Shown piece after piece: positions 35,885 to 44,793 of a stretch of DNA of 64,000 nt. The notes beneath the pieces were generated by a model, which saw only the letters and a program-made list of their open reading frames with translations, had not been told where the DNA came from and did no database searches. The DNA is from Propionibacteriaceae bacterium UBA7704 (GTDB lineage Bacteria; Actinomycetota; Actinomycetes; Propionibacteriales; Propionibacteriaceae), in the NCBI GenBank assembly GCA_002482525.1, contig DLGC01000017.1, positions 62,492-126,491 on the forward strand, given 5' to 3'. Both the position numbers and the translations under genes were made by a program. The first letter of the stretch is position 1. Each line of letters starts with the position of its first letter.

Positions 35885-37669
35885 GTGATTCGCACCCATA
35901 CCGCAGGTTCACTGCGGGCAGACCACGTCGGCACCACGGTCACTTTGACCGGTTGGGTGGACAAGCGTCGAGACCTGGGCGGGGTGGCTTTCATCGATCT
36001 GCGCGACGCGTCCGGCATCGTCCAGGTGGTGGTCCGCGACGAGGTGCTGGCCACCTCCGGCGCCCATGCGCTGCGCAATGAGTACTGCATCGCCGTCACC
36101 GGTGTGGTGGAGAAGCGCTCGGACGATACCGTCAACCCGGCGCTTGCCACTGGCGAGGTCGAGGTCGCTATCCAGACTCTCGAGGTGCTCAACCCGTCAG
36201 CGCCGTTGCCCTTCCAACTTGATGGACGCACCAGCGTCGGCGAGGAGGCTCGGTTCAAGTATCGCTATCTGGATCTTCGTCGACCCAGCCAGGCCGCGGC
36301 ACTGCGGTTGCGGTCCCAGATCAGTCACGCCGCCCGCACGGTGCTGGCCGAGCGAGACTTCGTAGAGATCGAGACTCCCACGCTGACGCATTCGACGCCT
36401 GAGGGTGCCCGCGACTTCGTGGTGCCGGCCAGACTCTCTCCGGGAAGCTGGTATGCGCTGCCGCAGAGCCCACAGCTCTTCAAGCAGTTGCTCATGGTGG
36501 CCGGCATGGAGCGGTACTACCAGATCGCCCGCTGCTACCGCGATGAGGACTTCCGAGCTGATCGCCAGCCGGAGTTCACCCAGCTCGACATCGAGATGAG
36601 CTTCGTCGACCAGGAAGATGTCATCGAGCTGGGGGAGGCGGTGTTGGCCGCCATCTGGGCCGTGAAGGGCCACAAGTTGACGCTACCGCTGCCGCGTTTG
36701 ACCTACGCCGAGGCGATGAATACCTACGGCTCCGACAAGCCCGATCTGCGTTTCGATCTGCCGTTGACCGAACTCACCGAGTACTTCGCCGACACCACTT
36801 TCCGGGTCTTTCAGGCTCCCTATGTGGGCGCGGTCGTGATGCCCGGCGGCGCCTCTCAGCCTCGTCGCACCTTCGATGCCTGGCAGGAGTGGGCCAAGCA
36901 GCGCGGCGCCAAGGGGTTGGCCTACGTCACCATCGGTGAGGACGGTGAGCTTGGCGGTCCGGTGGCCAAGAACATCACCGAGGCCGAGCGGGCCGGTTTG
37001 GCTGACCGAGTAGCGGCCCGTCCCGGCGACTGCATCTTCTTCGCCGCCGGTGCCCGCAAGGCGTCGCAGCAGTTGCTCGGCGCGACCCGTAACGAGATCG
37101 CCCGTCGCCTGGAGCTGGTCGACCCTGAGGCTTGGTCGCTGCTGTGGGTCGTCGATGCGCCGCTGTTCGAGCCCGCCTCGGAGGCTGTCGCCGCCGGCGA
37201 TGTGGCGATGGGCGAGGGCGCGTGGACCGCGGTACACCACGCCTTCACCTCACCGAAGCCGGATTCACTGGACACCTTCGATACCGATCCGGGCTCAGCA
37301 TTGGCCTATGCCTACGACATTGTGTGCAACGGGAACGAAATCGGTGGCGGATCGATCCGTATTCATCGCCGGGATATCCAGGAGCGAGTCTTCAAGGTCA
37401 TGGGGATCACTCCCGAGCAGGCCGAGGAGCAGTTCGGGTGGTTCTTGGACGCCTTCACCTTCGGTGCGCCGCCTCACGGCGGCATCGCAATGGGCTGGGA
37501 CCGCATCACGGCCTTGCTGGCCGGCGCGGACTCCATCCGGGATGTGATCGCGTTCCCGAAGACCGGAGGCGGGTTTGATCCGCTGACCGGGGCCCCGGCA
37601 CCGATCACGGCGAAGCAACGCAAGGAGGCCGGTGTGGACTTCGTCCCACCGGCCCCCAAGGCTGAGTAG
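35885..37669 (+). CDS. aspS: aspartyl-tRNA synthetase
   Basis: Class IIb synthetase of 594 residues: N-terminal OB anticodon-binding domain (LTGWVDKRRDLGGVAFIDLRD), catalytic core with motif 2 (CYRDEDFRADRQPEFTQLD), the bacterial GAD insertion domain (~300-420) and motif 3 (GGIAMGWDRI). GTG 35885 lies behind GGAAAGGAA. Whether it is discriminating (tRNA-Asp only) or also charges tRNA-Asn cannot be decided here; presence of gatCAB and absence of asnS would indicate the latter. Convergent with padR, two bases apart. Confidence 0.96.
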   Translation: MIRTHTAGSLRADHVGTTVTLTGWVDKRRDLGGVAFIDLRDASGIVQVVVRDEVLATSGAHALRNEYCIAVTGVVEKRSDDTVNPALATGEVEVAIQTLEVLNPSAPLPFQLDGRTSVGEEARFKYRYLDLRRPSQAAALRLRSQISHAARTVLAERDFVEIETPTLTHSTPEGARDFVVPARLSPGSWYALPQSPQLFKQLLMVAGMERYYQIARCYRDEDFRADRQPEFTQLDIEMSFVDQEDVIELGEAVLAAIWAVKGHKLTLPLPRLTYAEAMNTYGSDKPDLRFDLPLTELTEYFADTTFRVFQAPYVGAVVMPGGASQPRRTFDAWQEWAKQRGAKGLAYVTIGEDGELGGPVAKNITEAERAGLADRVAARPGDCIFFAAGARKASQQLLGATRNEIARRLELVDPEAWSLLWVVDAPLFEPASEAVAAGDVAMGEGAWTAVHHAFTSPKPDSLDTFDTDPGSALAYAYDIVCNGNEIGGGSIRIHRRDIQERVFKVMGITPEQAEEQFGWFLDAFTFGAPPHGGIAMGWDRITALLAGADSIRDVIAFPKTGGGFDPLTGAPAPITAKQRKEAGVDFVPPAPKAE

Positions 37670-37671
37670 TT

Positions 37672-38343
37672 CTAGCGCAGATCTTCCGGGTTGGTCAGGT
37701 CGTCGTCAGCGGCGGCCAACAGGCCGTAGATGTCGCGACGGGTTTTGGCCAACAGTGCGGTGGCCTGCTCCAGTTGAGCGGACGTACCGCTGCGGCTGAG
37801 CTCTTTCAAGGCCCCGGCCAATGCCGGAACCTCCGCCCACAGGTCACGCAGCTGGTCGGAGCCCATTCCTGCGACGGCCTCGTTGACCCGTTCCCACGGC
37901 TTGTCAGCAGTGGCGGCAGCTTCGATGCCGGCTTCGGTGAGCCGGAACGCCTTCTGGCCGTCATTGTCGAAGGACTCGATGAGTCCCTCGTCCTCCAGTT
38001 GGGACAGTGCCGGGTAGACCGCACCGGGGCTGGGCTTCCAGGCGCCGTCGGTACGTTCGGCGATGGACTGCATGATCTGGTAGCCGTTGAGCGACTCCTC
38101 GGCCAGCAGGGCCAGGATGGCGTTGCGCACATGACCGCGGCGGCCGCGGCCACGGCCACGCGGACCCATCGGACCGCCGGGCCCGAAGGGTCCGCCGGGG
38201 CCGAAGGGTCCCATCGGCCCCGGACCCATCACAAAGCCGCCCATGCCGTGCATTCCGCGCGGCCCGCGGTGTCCACCGCGGCGTCCGGGATGGGGGCGTC
38301 GTCCGAAGTCTCCGTAGTCGTCGGCTGTGAATTCGTTCTTCAT
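37672..38343 (-). CDS. PadR family transcriptional regulator
   Basis: Winged-helix repressor of 223 residues. The DNA-binding domain (~67-150) has AILALLAEESLNGYQIM, WKPSPGAVYPALSQLEDEGL and a KAFRLTEAG wing, all PadR hallmarks, then a C-terminal helical dimer domain. The first ~65 residues are a Gly/Pro/Arg/Met-rich low-complexity tail with GPFGPGGPFGPGG repeats, often present in actinobacterial PadR proteins. AAGGAGA precedes the ATG. A palindrome over its own -10 box suggests autoregulation. The regulated target is not obvious from the neighbours. Confidence 0.92.
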   Translation of the reverse strand: MKNEFTADDYGDFGRRPHPGRRGGHRGPRGMHGMGGFVMGPGPMGPFGPGGPFGPGGPMGPRGRGRGRRGHVRNAILALLAEESLNGYQIMQSIAERTDGAWKPSPGAVYPALSQLEDEGLIESFDNDGQKAFRLTEAGIEAAATADKPWERVNEAVAGMGSDQLRDLWAEVPALAGALKELSRSGTSAQLEQATALLAKTRRDIYGLLAAADDDLTNPEDLR

Positions 38344-38406
38344 GAGGTTCTCCTTCTTCAGAATTGAGGGGCGGGAGCGGTTCCCGCCTGTCGTATGATC
38401 GGCACG

Positions 38407-38424
38407 TCGCCGATATATCGACGA
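38407..38424. promoter_or_regulatory. palindromic operator candidate for the PadR regulator
   Basis: TCGCCGATATATCGACGA is an 18-base palindrome with one mismatched pair around the perfect core CGATATATCG (38411-38420). It overlaps the minus-strand -10 box of padR and lies between padR and rarA. Confidence 0.55.
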
Positions 38425-38426
38425 TA
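38421..38426 (-). promoter_or_regulatory. -10 box of padR
   Basis: TATCGT on the minus strand, with predicted transcription start inside the adjacent palindrome and a leader of about 70 bases. Confidence 0.4.
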
Positions 38427-38465
38427 GCGCACAGAAGAACTGAGTTCAACCCCGAGCCAGAGGGG

Positions 38466-38471
38466 TATCGT
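38466..38471 (+). promoter_or_regulatory. -10 box of rarA, leaderless
   Basis: TATCGT ends seven bases before the GTG at 38479; no ribosome binding site is visible. Confidence 0.5.
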
Positions 38472-38478
38472 CTGGTCG

Positions 38479-39858
38479 GTGGACACGGATCTATTCGGCA
38501 ACCCGGTCGAGCAGCCGGGCACTGCCCGTGCCGACGGCTCGCTCTCCGCTGGCCACGGCGGCTCGTTGCCGCTGGCAGTGCGGCTGCGTCCGCGGACCCT
38601 GGAGGAGATCGTCGGCCAACAGCATCTGCTCGGTCCGGGCTCGCCGCTGCGCCGGTTGGCTGAGGAGGACGCCACGATGTCGGTGTTCCTCTGGGGCCCG
38701 CCGGGAGTCGGCAAGACCACGATCGCGGCGGTGGTCTCGGCCTCGGGACGGCGCCGCTTCGTGGAACTGTCTGCCGTCACCGCCGGAGTCAAAGAGGTGC
38801 GCGCCGAACTGACCGAGGCCAAGCGGCAGCTCGCCGCCGGCGTGGGCACAGTGCTGTTCGTCGACGAAGTGCACCGCTTCTCCAAAGCGCAGCAGGATGT
38901 GCTGCTGCCTGCCGTGGAGAACCGGCTGGTCACCTTGATCGCGGCCACAACGGAGAATCCCTCCTTCTCGGTGATCTCGCCGCTGTTGAGCCGCTCGCTG
39001 CTGCTCACGCTGCGGGCCTTGACCGATGATGACCTGACCGTGTTGCTGGATCGCGCGCTCGTCGACGAGCGGGGATTGGCCGGGCGTTTCAGCCTGGACG
39101 ACCAGGCCCGCGCCGATGTGCTGCGGCTGTCCGGCGGCGATGCTCGGCGGGCCCTGACCTATCTGGAGGAGGCCGCGGCCGGTGCACAGTCCCGCGGCTC
39201 GAAGCTGATTGATGCCGACACCGTCGCTGCAGCCGTCGACAAGGCGGCAGTGCGCTACGACCGGGCTGGCGACCAGCACTACGACGTGATCAGTGCCTTC
39301 ATCAAGAGTGTTCGCGGCTCCGACGTTCAGGCGAGTCTGCATTACCTGGCCCGCATGCTCGAGGCCGGCGAAGACCCCCGTTTCGTGGCCCGTCGCCTCA
39401 TCATTCTGGCCAGCGAGGACATCGGCATGGCTGCGCCCTCGGTCCTGCAGACCTGTGTTGCCGCCGCTCAGGCCGTGCAGCTGATCGGTATGCCGGAGGC
39501 GCGCATCACCTTGGCCCATGCGGTCATCGCCTGCGCCCTGGCGCCGAAGTCGAATGCCGTCATCGTCGCTGTCGATGCCGCCCTGGCCGACGTACGCTCC
39601 GGACGCATCGGTCAGGTTCCCGCGCATCTGCGTGACGCGCACTATCCAGCTGCTCATCGCCTGGGACATGGTGTCGGCTACCAATACGCCCACGATGCGC
39701 CCTTTGGTGTCGCGGCCCAGCAGTATCTGCCCGATGAGTTGCTCGGCGCCCAGTACTACCGTCCGAGTGATCACGGGAATGAGGCCGCGATGACCGAACG
39801 CCTCGAACACCTGACCACGCTGCTCTCCGAAGGCGCGCCACCCGCACCAACACAGTGA
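38479..39858 (+). CDS. rarA: replication-associated recombination protein A (MgsA/WRNIP1 family)
   Basis: AAA+ ATPase acting at stalled replication forks. The 459 residues start with a short DLFGNP motif, then RPRTLEEIVGQQHLLG, Walker A GPPGVGKT (73-80), Walker B FVDEVH (127-132), sensor 1 ATTENPSF, and the C-terminal tetramerisation region with AGEDPRFVARRLIILASEDIG and GRIGQVPAHLRDAHY. GTG 38479 fits the leaderless promoter. It is divergent from padR, with the palindrome in between. Confidence 0.95.
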   Translation: MDTDLFGNPVEQPGTARADGSLSAGHGGSLPLAVRLRPRTLEEIVGQQHLLGPGSPLRRLAEEDATMSVFLWGPPGVGKTTIAAVVSASGRRRFVELSAVTAGVKEVRAELTEAKRQLAAGVGTVLFVDEVHRFSKAQQDVLLPAVENRLVTLIAATTENPSFSVISPLLSRSLLLTLRALTDDDLTVLLDRALVDERGLAGRFSLDDQARADVLRLSGGDARRALTYLEEAAAGAQSRGSKLIDADTVAAAVDKAAVRYDRAGDQHYDVISAFIKSVRGSDVQASLHYLARMLEAGEDPRFVARRLIILASEDIGMAAPSVLQTCVAAAQAVQLIGMPEARITLAHAVIACALAPKSNAVIVAVDAALADVRSGRIGQVPAHLRDAHYPAAHRLGHGVGYQYAHDAPFGVAAQQYLPDELLGAQYYRPSDHGNEAAMTERLEHLTTLLSEGAPPAPTQ

Positions 39859-39889
39859 TCACCTCCGAGTGGAGTGTTGCCGCCCGGCT

Positions 39890-39895
39890 TAGGCT
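39890..39895 (+). promoter_or_regulatory. -10 box of MFS transporter gene
   Basis: TAGGCT, about 44 bases before the ATG at 39940, which has GAGGAGAG upstream. Confidence 0.4.
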
Positions 39896-39939
39896 GGCTC
39901 GGCGCGACCCTGTGGCGTTCAATCCGAGGAGAGACCACC

Positions 39940-41400
39940 ATGAGCGACTCTGAGTACCGTCCTTGGCCGGCGCTATGGGCTTTGGTGATCGGTTTCTTCA
40001 TGATCCTGGTCGACACCACGATCGTCGCGGTCGCTAATCCGCGCATCATGATCAGCCTCCAGGCCGACGTGAACCAGGTCATCTGGGTCACCAGCGCCTA
40101 CCTGCTCACCTACGCGGTGCCACTGCTGGTCACCGGCAGGCTGGGGGATCGTTTCGGTCCCAAACGGGTCTATCTGGTCGGTCTGGCTTTGTTCACCGCC
40201 TCCTCGCTGTGGTGCGGATTGTCCGGCAGCATCGAAATGCTGATCGCCGCCCGCGCCGTCCAAGGCTTGGGCGCCTCGCTGTTGACCCCACAGACCATGG
40301 CGGTCATCACCCGGACCTTCCCGCCGCAATCACGCGGCCGAGCCATGAGCCTGTGGGGCGCGGCGGCAGCCGTCGCCACGCTGGTCGGCCCCATTCTCGG
40401 CGGCCTCCTGGTGGACAGCCTGGGATGGGAGTGGATCTTCTTCGTAAACGTGCCGGTGGGCGTCGTCGGTCTGATCGTGGCGTGGCGGCTGGTTCCCGAT
40501 CTGGAGATTCACAGCCACCAGTTCGATCTGCCCGGTGTCGCACTGTGGGCGGTCGGCATGACCAGCGTGGTCTTCGCCATCCAGGAAGGCGAAAACTACG
40601 GCTGGGGTGCCGGCGTGTGGTCGCTACTGGTATTCGGCATCCTGGTGCTGGCCGGCTTCGTGGTGTGGCAGTGGCGCGGCCGGGGCGAACCCTTGTTGCC
40701 GTTGCGGCTGTTCGCCGACCGCAACTTCGCGCTAGCCAACTGGAGCATCTCCATGGTGGGTATCGCTGTGACCGGCACTGCGGTGCCGCTGGCGTTCTAC
40801 TACCAGCTCGTGCTGGGATTCAGCCCGACCCGGGCCGCCCTGCAGATGGTGCCCACGGCAGTGTTGAGCGGCCTGCTGGCGCCCGTCGTCGGCCGACTGG
40901 TCGACCGAGTGCATCCGCGCATCCTGGCCACCGGCGGTCTCCTCGTGATGGCGGCTTCATTGGCCTGGTATGCCGCCTGGATGGTGCCCGATGTCAGTCT
41001 GTGGTGGCGCATGCTGCTGCCGGCAACGCTGATGGGGCTGGGTACCTCATTCACCTATTCGCCGGTCGGCACCACGGCCACCTTCAACCTCGCCCCGGCT
41101 GACGCCGGAGCCGGTTCGGGCATCTACAACTCGATGCGTCAGGTGGGCGCGGTGTTAGGCAGCGCGGCGATCGCCGCCTTGATGCAGGTGCAGATCAGTG
41201 CCCATGCCCCCGGAGCAGAGGGTGCGGCCAGTCGCGGGGGCAGCGCCCTGAGCCCGGAGCAACTGGCCGGCTTCAGCCAGGCGATGGCGGTCACCATGCT
41301 GTTGCCCGCCATCGCGGCCCTGGCCGGTGCCGTGGCAACCTTCTTCTTCCAGCCACGTCGCTCCGATCAGCAGTGGCACAGTTCCACAGTGGTGGGCTGA
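39940..41400 (+). CDS. MFS transporter, DHA2 (EmrB/QacA) family
   Basis: Proton-coupled multidrug efflux-type permease of 486 residues with about 14 membrane helices. The first helix ends in ILVDTTIVAVANP (DHA2 motif D1), the loop 2-3 motif is GRLGDRFGPKRVY (motif A), and AVQGLGASLLTPQT follows. The frame is open from 39874, but ATG 39940 with GAGGAGAG is the proper start. The substrate is unknown. It stands between rarA and the DUF948-alaS unit, and the PadR gene 1.6 kb upstream is a possible but unproven regulator. Confidence 0.92.
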   Translation: MSDSEYRPWPALWALVIGFFMILVDTTIVAVANPRIMISLQADVNQVIWVTSAYLLTYAVPLLVTGRLGDRFGPKRVYLVGLALFTASSLWCGLSGSIEMLIAARAVQGLGASLLTPQTMAVITRTFPPQSRGRAMSLWGAAAAVATLVGPILGGLLVDSLGWEWIFFVNVPVGVVGLIVAWRLVPDLEIHSHQFDLPGVALWAVGMTSVVFAIQEGENYGWGAGVWSLLVFGILVLAGFVVWQWRGRGEPLLPLRLFADRNFALANWSISMVGIAVTGTAVPLAFYYQLVLGFSPTRAALQMVPTAVLSGLLAPVVGRLVDRVHPRILATGGLLVMAASLAWYAAWMVPDVSLWWRMLLPATLMGLGTSFTYSPVGTTATFNLAPADAGAGSGIYNSMRQVGAVLGSAAIAALMQVQISAHAPGAEGAASRGGSALSPEQLAGFSQAMAVTMLLPAIAALAGAVATFFFQPRRSDQQWHSSTVVG

Positions 41401-41421
41401 GGCACCAGGGGCAACGTGCAC

Positions 41422-41427
41422 TAGGCT
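41422..41427 (+). promoter_or_regulatory. -10 box of DUF948-alaS unit
   Basis: TAGGCT, about 37 bases before the ATG at 41465, with GAGG (41455-41458) as ribosome binding site. Confidence 0.4.
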
Positions 41428-41464
41428 TCCCCTGTACCAACCCCACCGTTCAGCGAGGTATCGC

Positions 41465-41854
41465 ATGTCTGTCGGAGAGATTGCCGGATTGATCGCCGCC
41501 ATGGCCGCTGTTGCCCTGGTCGGCTTCGGCGCCGTCCCGCTGCTCAAGCTCGGCCGTGTGCTGGAGGAGACCCGGCTCGCCGTGCGCGATATCGGACACA
41601 ACGCGGTTCCGATCCTGGTGGAACTCAAGGGCACCGTCACCGCCACCAACGATGAGCTCGGCAAGCTGAGTCTGGTCACCGAGGATGTGGCCAAGGTCAG
41701 TGCCAATGCAACGGTGGTTGCCGAAAACGCCGCCCAGCTGTCGACGGTATTCTCCGCGACTCTGGGTGGGCCCTTGGTCAAGACCGCCGCCTTCACCTAC
41801 GGGCTGCGCCAGGCGGTTTCCGGCAAGCGCAGCAACAAGCGGAAGGCGAACTGA
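41465..41854 (+). CDS. DUF948 family protein
   Basis: Small protein of 129 residues: one N-terminal membrane helix (~4-26), then a long amphipathic helical region (ETRLAVRDIGHNAVPILVEL onward) like the chemotaxis-receptor-like DUF948 family. Function unknown. Its stop shares one base with the start of the next small gene, and both precede alaS, a conserved actinobacterial arrangement. Confidence 0.88.
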   Translation: MSVGEIAGLIAAMAAVALVGFGAVPLLKLGRVLEETRLAVRDIGHNAVPILVELKGTVTATNDELGKLSLVTEDVAKVSANATVVAENAAQLSTVFSATLGGPLVKTAAFTYGLRQAVSGKRSNKRKAN

Positions 41855-42081
41855 TGGGGAAGCGTTTCTTCTGGTTCGCCGTCGGCATTGCGCTGGCTGC
41901 CGTGATCATCCTCAAGGGCAAGGAATACTACGAACGCTTCACGCCCAAGGGTGTGGCTGAGCAGATCTCGCGCACCCAGCACGGCGCTACCACCTGGCTG
42001 GGCGAGTTCTTCGAGAATCTGTCCGAATCGATGTCCGAACGCGAGGCCGAACTGCGGGAGGCTACCGGCCTGGACGGCTGA
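41854..42081 (+). CDS. small DUF6167-like membrane protein
   Basis: 75-residue protein with one N-terminal membrane helix (FFWFAVGIALAAVIIL) and a charged helical tail (LSESMSEREAELREA). Position and layout match the DUF6167 proteins found between DUF948 and alaS in actinobacteria. The ATG overlaps the DUF948 stop. No function is known. Confidence 0.8.
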   Translation: MGKRFFWFAVGIALAAVIILKGKEYYERFTPKGVAEQISRTQHGATTWLGEFFENLSESMSEREAELREATGLDG

Positions 42082-42138
42082 CCCAACCGTCCAGGAGACC
42101 TCACCACAACCGACCCGCTCACCACAGGAGACCAACCC

Positions 42139-44790
42139 ATGCAAACCGCCGAAATTCGGCGTCGATTCCTCGACTTCTTCGCTGCCCGCGGCCACACCAT
42201 CGTGCCCTCGGCATCCCTGGTCTACAACGACCCCACCTTGTTGTTCGTCAACGCCGGCATGGTGCCGTTCAAGCCCTACTTCATCGGGGCCGAAAAGGCA
42301 CCGTATGCGCGCGCGGCGAGTGTGCAGAAGTGCGTGCGCACCCTCGACATCGAGGAAGTGGGAAAGACCACTCGTCACGGCACCTTCTTCCAGATGAACG
42401 GCAACTTCTCCTTCGGTGACTACTTCAAGGAAGGCGCCATCGAGTACGCCTGGGAACTGGTCACCGGGAGCCAGGACGACGGCTGCTTCGGCTTCGACCC
42501 CGACGCCATCTGGGTGACGGTGTACTACGACGATGACGAGAGCGCCGAATTCTGGCGCAAGGTCGGCGTCCCGAATGAACGCATCCAGCGCCGCGGGCTC
42601 AAAGACAACTACTGGCATATGGGCGTCCCCGGCCCCGGTGGTCCCTGCTCGGAGATCTACGTCGACCGCGGGCCGCAATACGGTGCCGACGGGGGGCCAG
42701 AAGCTGACGAGGACCGCTTCTTGGAGATCTGGAACCTGGTGTTCCAAACTGAGGTGCTCTCCGCGGTACGCGCCAAGGATGATTTCGACGCCGCAGGCCC
42801 GCTGCCCAGCCAGAACATCGACACCGGCATGGGTTTGGAGCGCGTCGCGTTCCTGTTGCAGGGCGTCGACAACCTCTATGAGATCGACGAGGTGCGCCCG
42901 GTACTCGCCCGCGCGGCGGAGCTTTCCGGCAAGACCTACGGGCGTGATCGCGACGACGACGTGCGGCTGCGGGTGGTTGCCGATCACGTACGGTCCTCGC
43001 TGATGCTGATGACCGATGGGGTCACCCCCGGCAATGAGGCCCGCGGCTACGTGTTGCGCCGACTGCTGCGTCGCAGCATCCGCTCGATGCGACTGCTCGG
43101 AGTCACAGACCCGGTGCTGCCGGAACTGCTGCCCATGAGCCGTGATCTGATGCGTGCCAGCTACCCCGAGATCGACACCGAGTGGACGCGAGTGTCGCAG
43201 GTCGCCTACGCAGAGGAAGAGGCTTTCGCTCGCACGCTTGCTGCCGGAACCCAGATCTTCGACCTGGCTGCCACCAATGCGAAGAAGGAAGCGTCCCCGG
43301 TCATCACCGGGGAGCAGGCCTTCCAGCTCCACGACACCTACGGTTTCCCGATCGATCTGACCTTGGAGATGGCCGACGAACAAGGCCTCCAGGTTGATCG
43401 GCAGGGTTTCACCACGCTCATGAATGAGCAGCGGCAGCGTGCCAAGGCCGATGCGAAGGCCAAGAAGGGCGGCGCGGTCAACACCGAGGCCTACCGCACC
43501 CTGCGTGATGCCGGTGAGGTGCCCTTCCTGGGCTTCAGCGACCTGTCGGTGGAGACCACTGTGCGCGGCATCGTCGCCGATGGACGCGTGGTGCCGACTG
43601 CGACTCCTGGTTCGGTGGTCGAGGTTGTGCTTGATCAGACGCCCTTCTACGCCGAGGCCGGCGGTCAGGACGCCGACTCCGGTCTCATCACCGGCGATGG
43701 CCTGAGCCTGGAAGTGCTCGATGTGCAGCGACCGGTGCAGGGCCTGGTGGTGCACAAGGTTCGCGTCGCCGACGGCGAGCTCGCGACGGGTTCGAACGTG
43801 CTGGCCAGTGTTGATGCTGACGCGCGCCACGCCGCCTGTCAGGCTCACACCGCGACCCACATCGTGAACGCCGCGCTGCGGCAGATCCTGGGTCAAGGCA
43901 CCCACCAGGCAGGTTCCTACAACAAGCCGGGTTACCTGCGTTTCGACTTCAACGCCACTGGTGCCCTCACCCCAGCGATGAAGGAAGAGTTGGAGGGGCT
44001 GTCGAACGAGGCGATTCGCGCCGACTACGAGGTGACCGCCACCCAGATGCCGCTGGCCGAGGCCAAGGCGTTGGGTGCCCAGGCGATGTTCGGCGAGAAG
44101 TACGGCGACATCGTGCGGGTGGTCGAACTCGGCGGACCGTGGTCGCGCGAGCTGTGCGGCGGCACGCATGTGCCCAACACCGCCCAGATCGGCCTGCTGT
44201 CGTTGATGGCCGAATCCTCGGTGGGTTCGGGGCTGCGGCGGGTTGAGGCCTTCGTCGCCGCCGACGCCTTCGACGCCCTGGCCAAGGAACGCGCCTTGGT
44301 GGCCGGACTGTCCGACACGCTGAAGGTTCAGCCGGACCAACTCACCGACCGAGTGGCCAAGCTGATCGCCGACCTCAAGGCTGCCGAGAAACAGGTCGCC
44401 GACCTGCGCGCCCAGCAGCTGCTCGGCCAGGTACCCAGCCTCATCGCGCAGGCCGAGGTCGTGGGCACCACCCGTTTCGTGGCCAAGCAGTTGGCCGGGA
44501 GCAGCGGTGATGATCTGCGGACTCTCGCCATCCAGGTGCGCGACGGCTTCGGCAGTAACCCCGGCGTTGTCGCCCTCATCGGCGGCGAGGCCACCAAGCC
44601 GGTGCTGATCGTGGCGGTCTCGGCCGCTGCCCGCGCCGCGGGGGTCAAGGCCGGCGCGTTGGTCGGCGTTGGTGCCCCTGCCTTGGGCGGACGCGGCGGC
44701 GGCCGCGACGATCTGGCGCAAGGCGGCGGGAACGACGCCCAAGCCGCACCGGCGGCGCTGGCTGCGATCCGTACCGCGCTGGCCGGCTGA
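42139..44790 (+). CDS. alaS: alanyl-tRNA synthetase
   Basis: 883-residue class II synthetase with aminoacylation, editing and C-Ala domains. The catalytic core includes GMVPFKPYF, RHGTFFQMNGNFSFGDYFK and VPGPGGPCSEIY. The editing domain has zinc ligands H570 and H574 (HTATH) and C673, H677 (CGGTH). The C-terminal DHHA1-type domain ends with a Gly-rich GGRGGGRDDLAQGG. AGGAGA precedes the ATG. It ends directly against ruvX. Confidence 0.97.
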   Translation: MQTAEIRRRFLDFFAARGHTIVPSASLVYNDPTLLFVNAGMVPFKPYFIGAEKAPYARAASVQKCVRTLDIEEVGKTTRHGTFFQMNGNFSFGDYFKEGAIEYAWELVTGSQDDGCFGFDPDAIWVTVYYDDDESAEFWRKVGVPNERIQRRGLKDNYWHMGVPGPGGPCSEIYVDRGPQYGADGGPEADEDRFLEIWNLVFQTEVLSAVRAKDDFDAAGPLPSQNIDTGMGLERVAFLLQGVDNLYEIDEVRPVLARAAELSGKTYGRDRDDDVRLRVVADHVRSSLMLMTDGVTPGNEARGYVLRRLLRRSIRSMRLLGVTDPVLPELLPMSRDLMRASYPEIDTEWTRVSQVAYAEEEAFARTLAAGTQIFDLAATNAKKEASPVITGEQAFQLHDTYGFPIDLTLEMADEQGLQVDRQGFTTLMNEQRQRAKADAKAKKGGAVNTEAYRTLRDAGEVPFLGFSDLSVETTVRGIVADGRVVPTATPGSVVEVVLDQTPFYAEAGGQDADSGLITGDGLSLEVLDVQRPVQGLVVHKVRVADGELATGSNVLASVDADARHAACQAHTATHIVNAALRQILGQGTHQAGSYNKPGYLRFDFNATGALTPAMKEELEGLSNEAIRADYEVTATQMPLAEAKALGAQAMFGEKYGDIVRVVELGGPWSRELCGGTHVPNTAQIGLLSLMAESSVGSGLRRVEAFVAADAFDALAKERALVAGLSDTLKVQPDQLTDRVAKLIADLKAAEKQVADLRAQQLLGQVPSLIAQAEVVGTTRFVAKQLAGSSGDDLRTLAIQVRDGFGSNPGVVALIGGEATKPVLIVAVSAAARAAGVKAGALVGVGAPALGGRGGGRDDLAQGGGNDAQAAPAALAAIRTALAG

Positions 44791-44793
44791 GTG

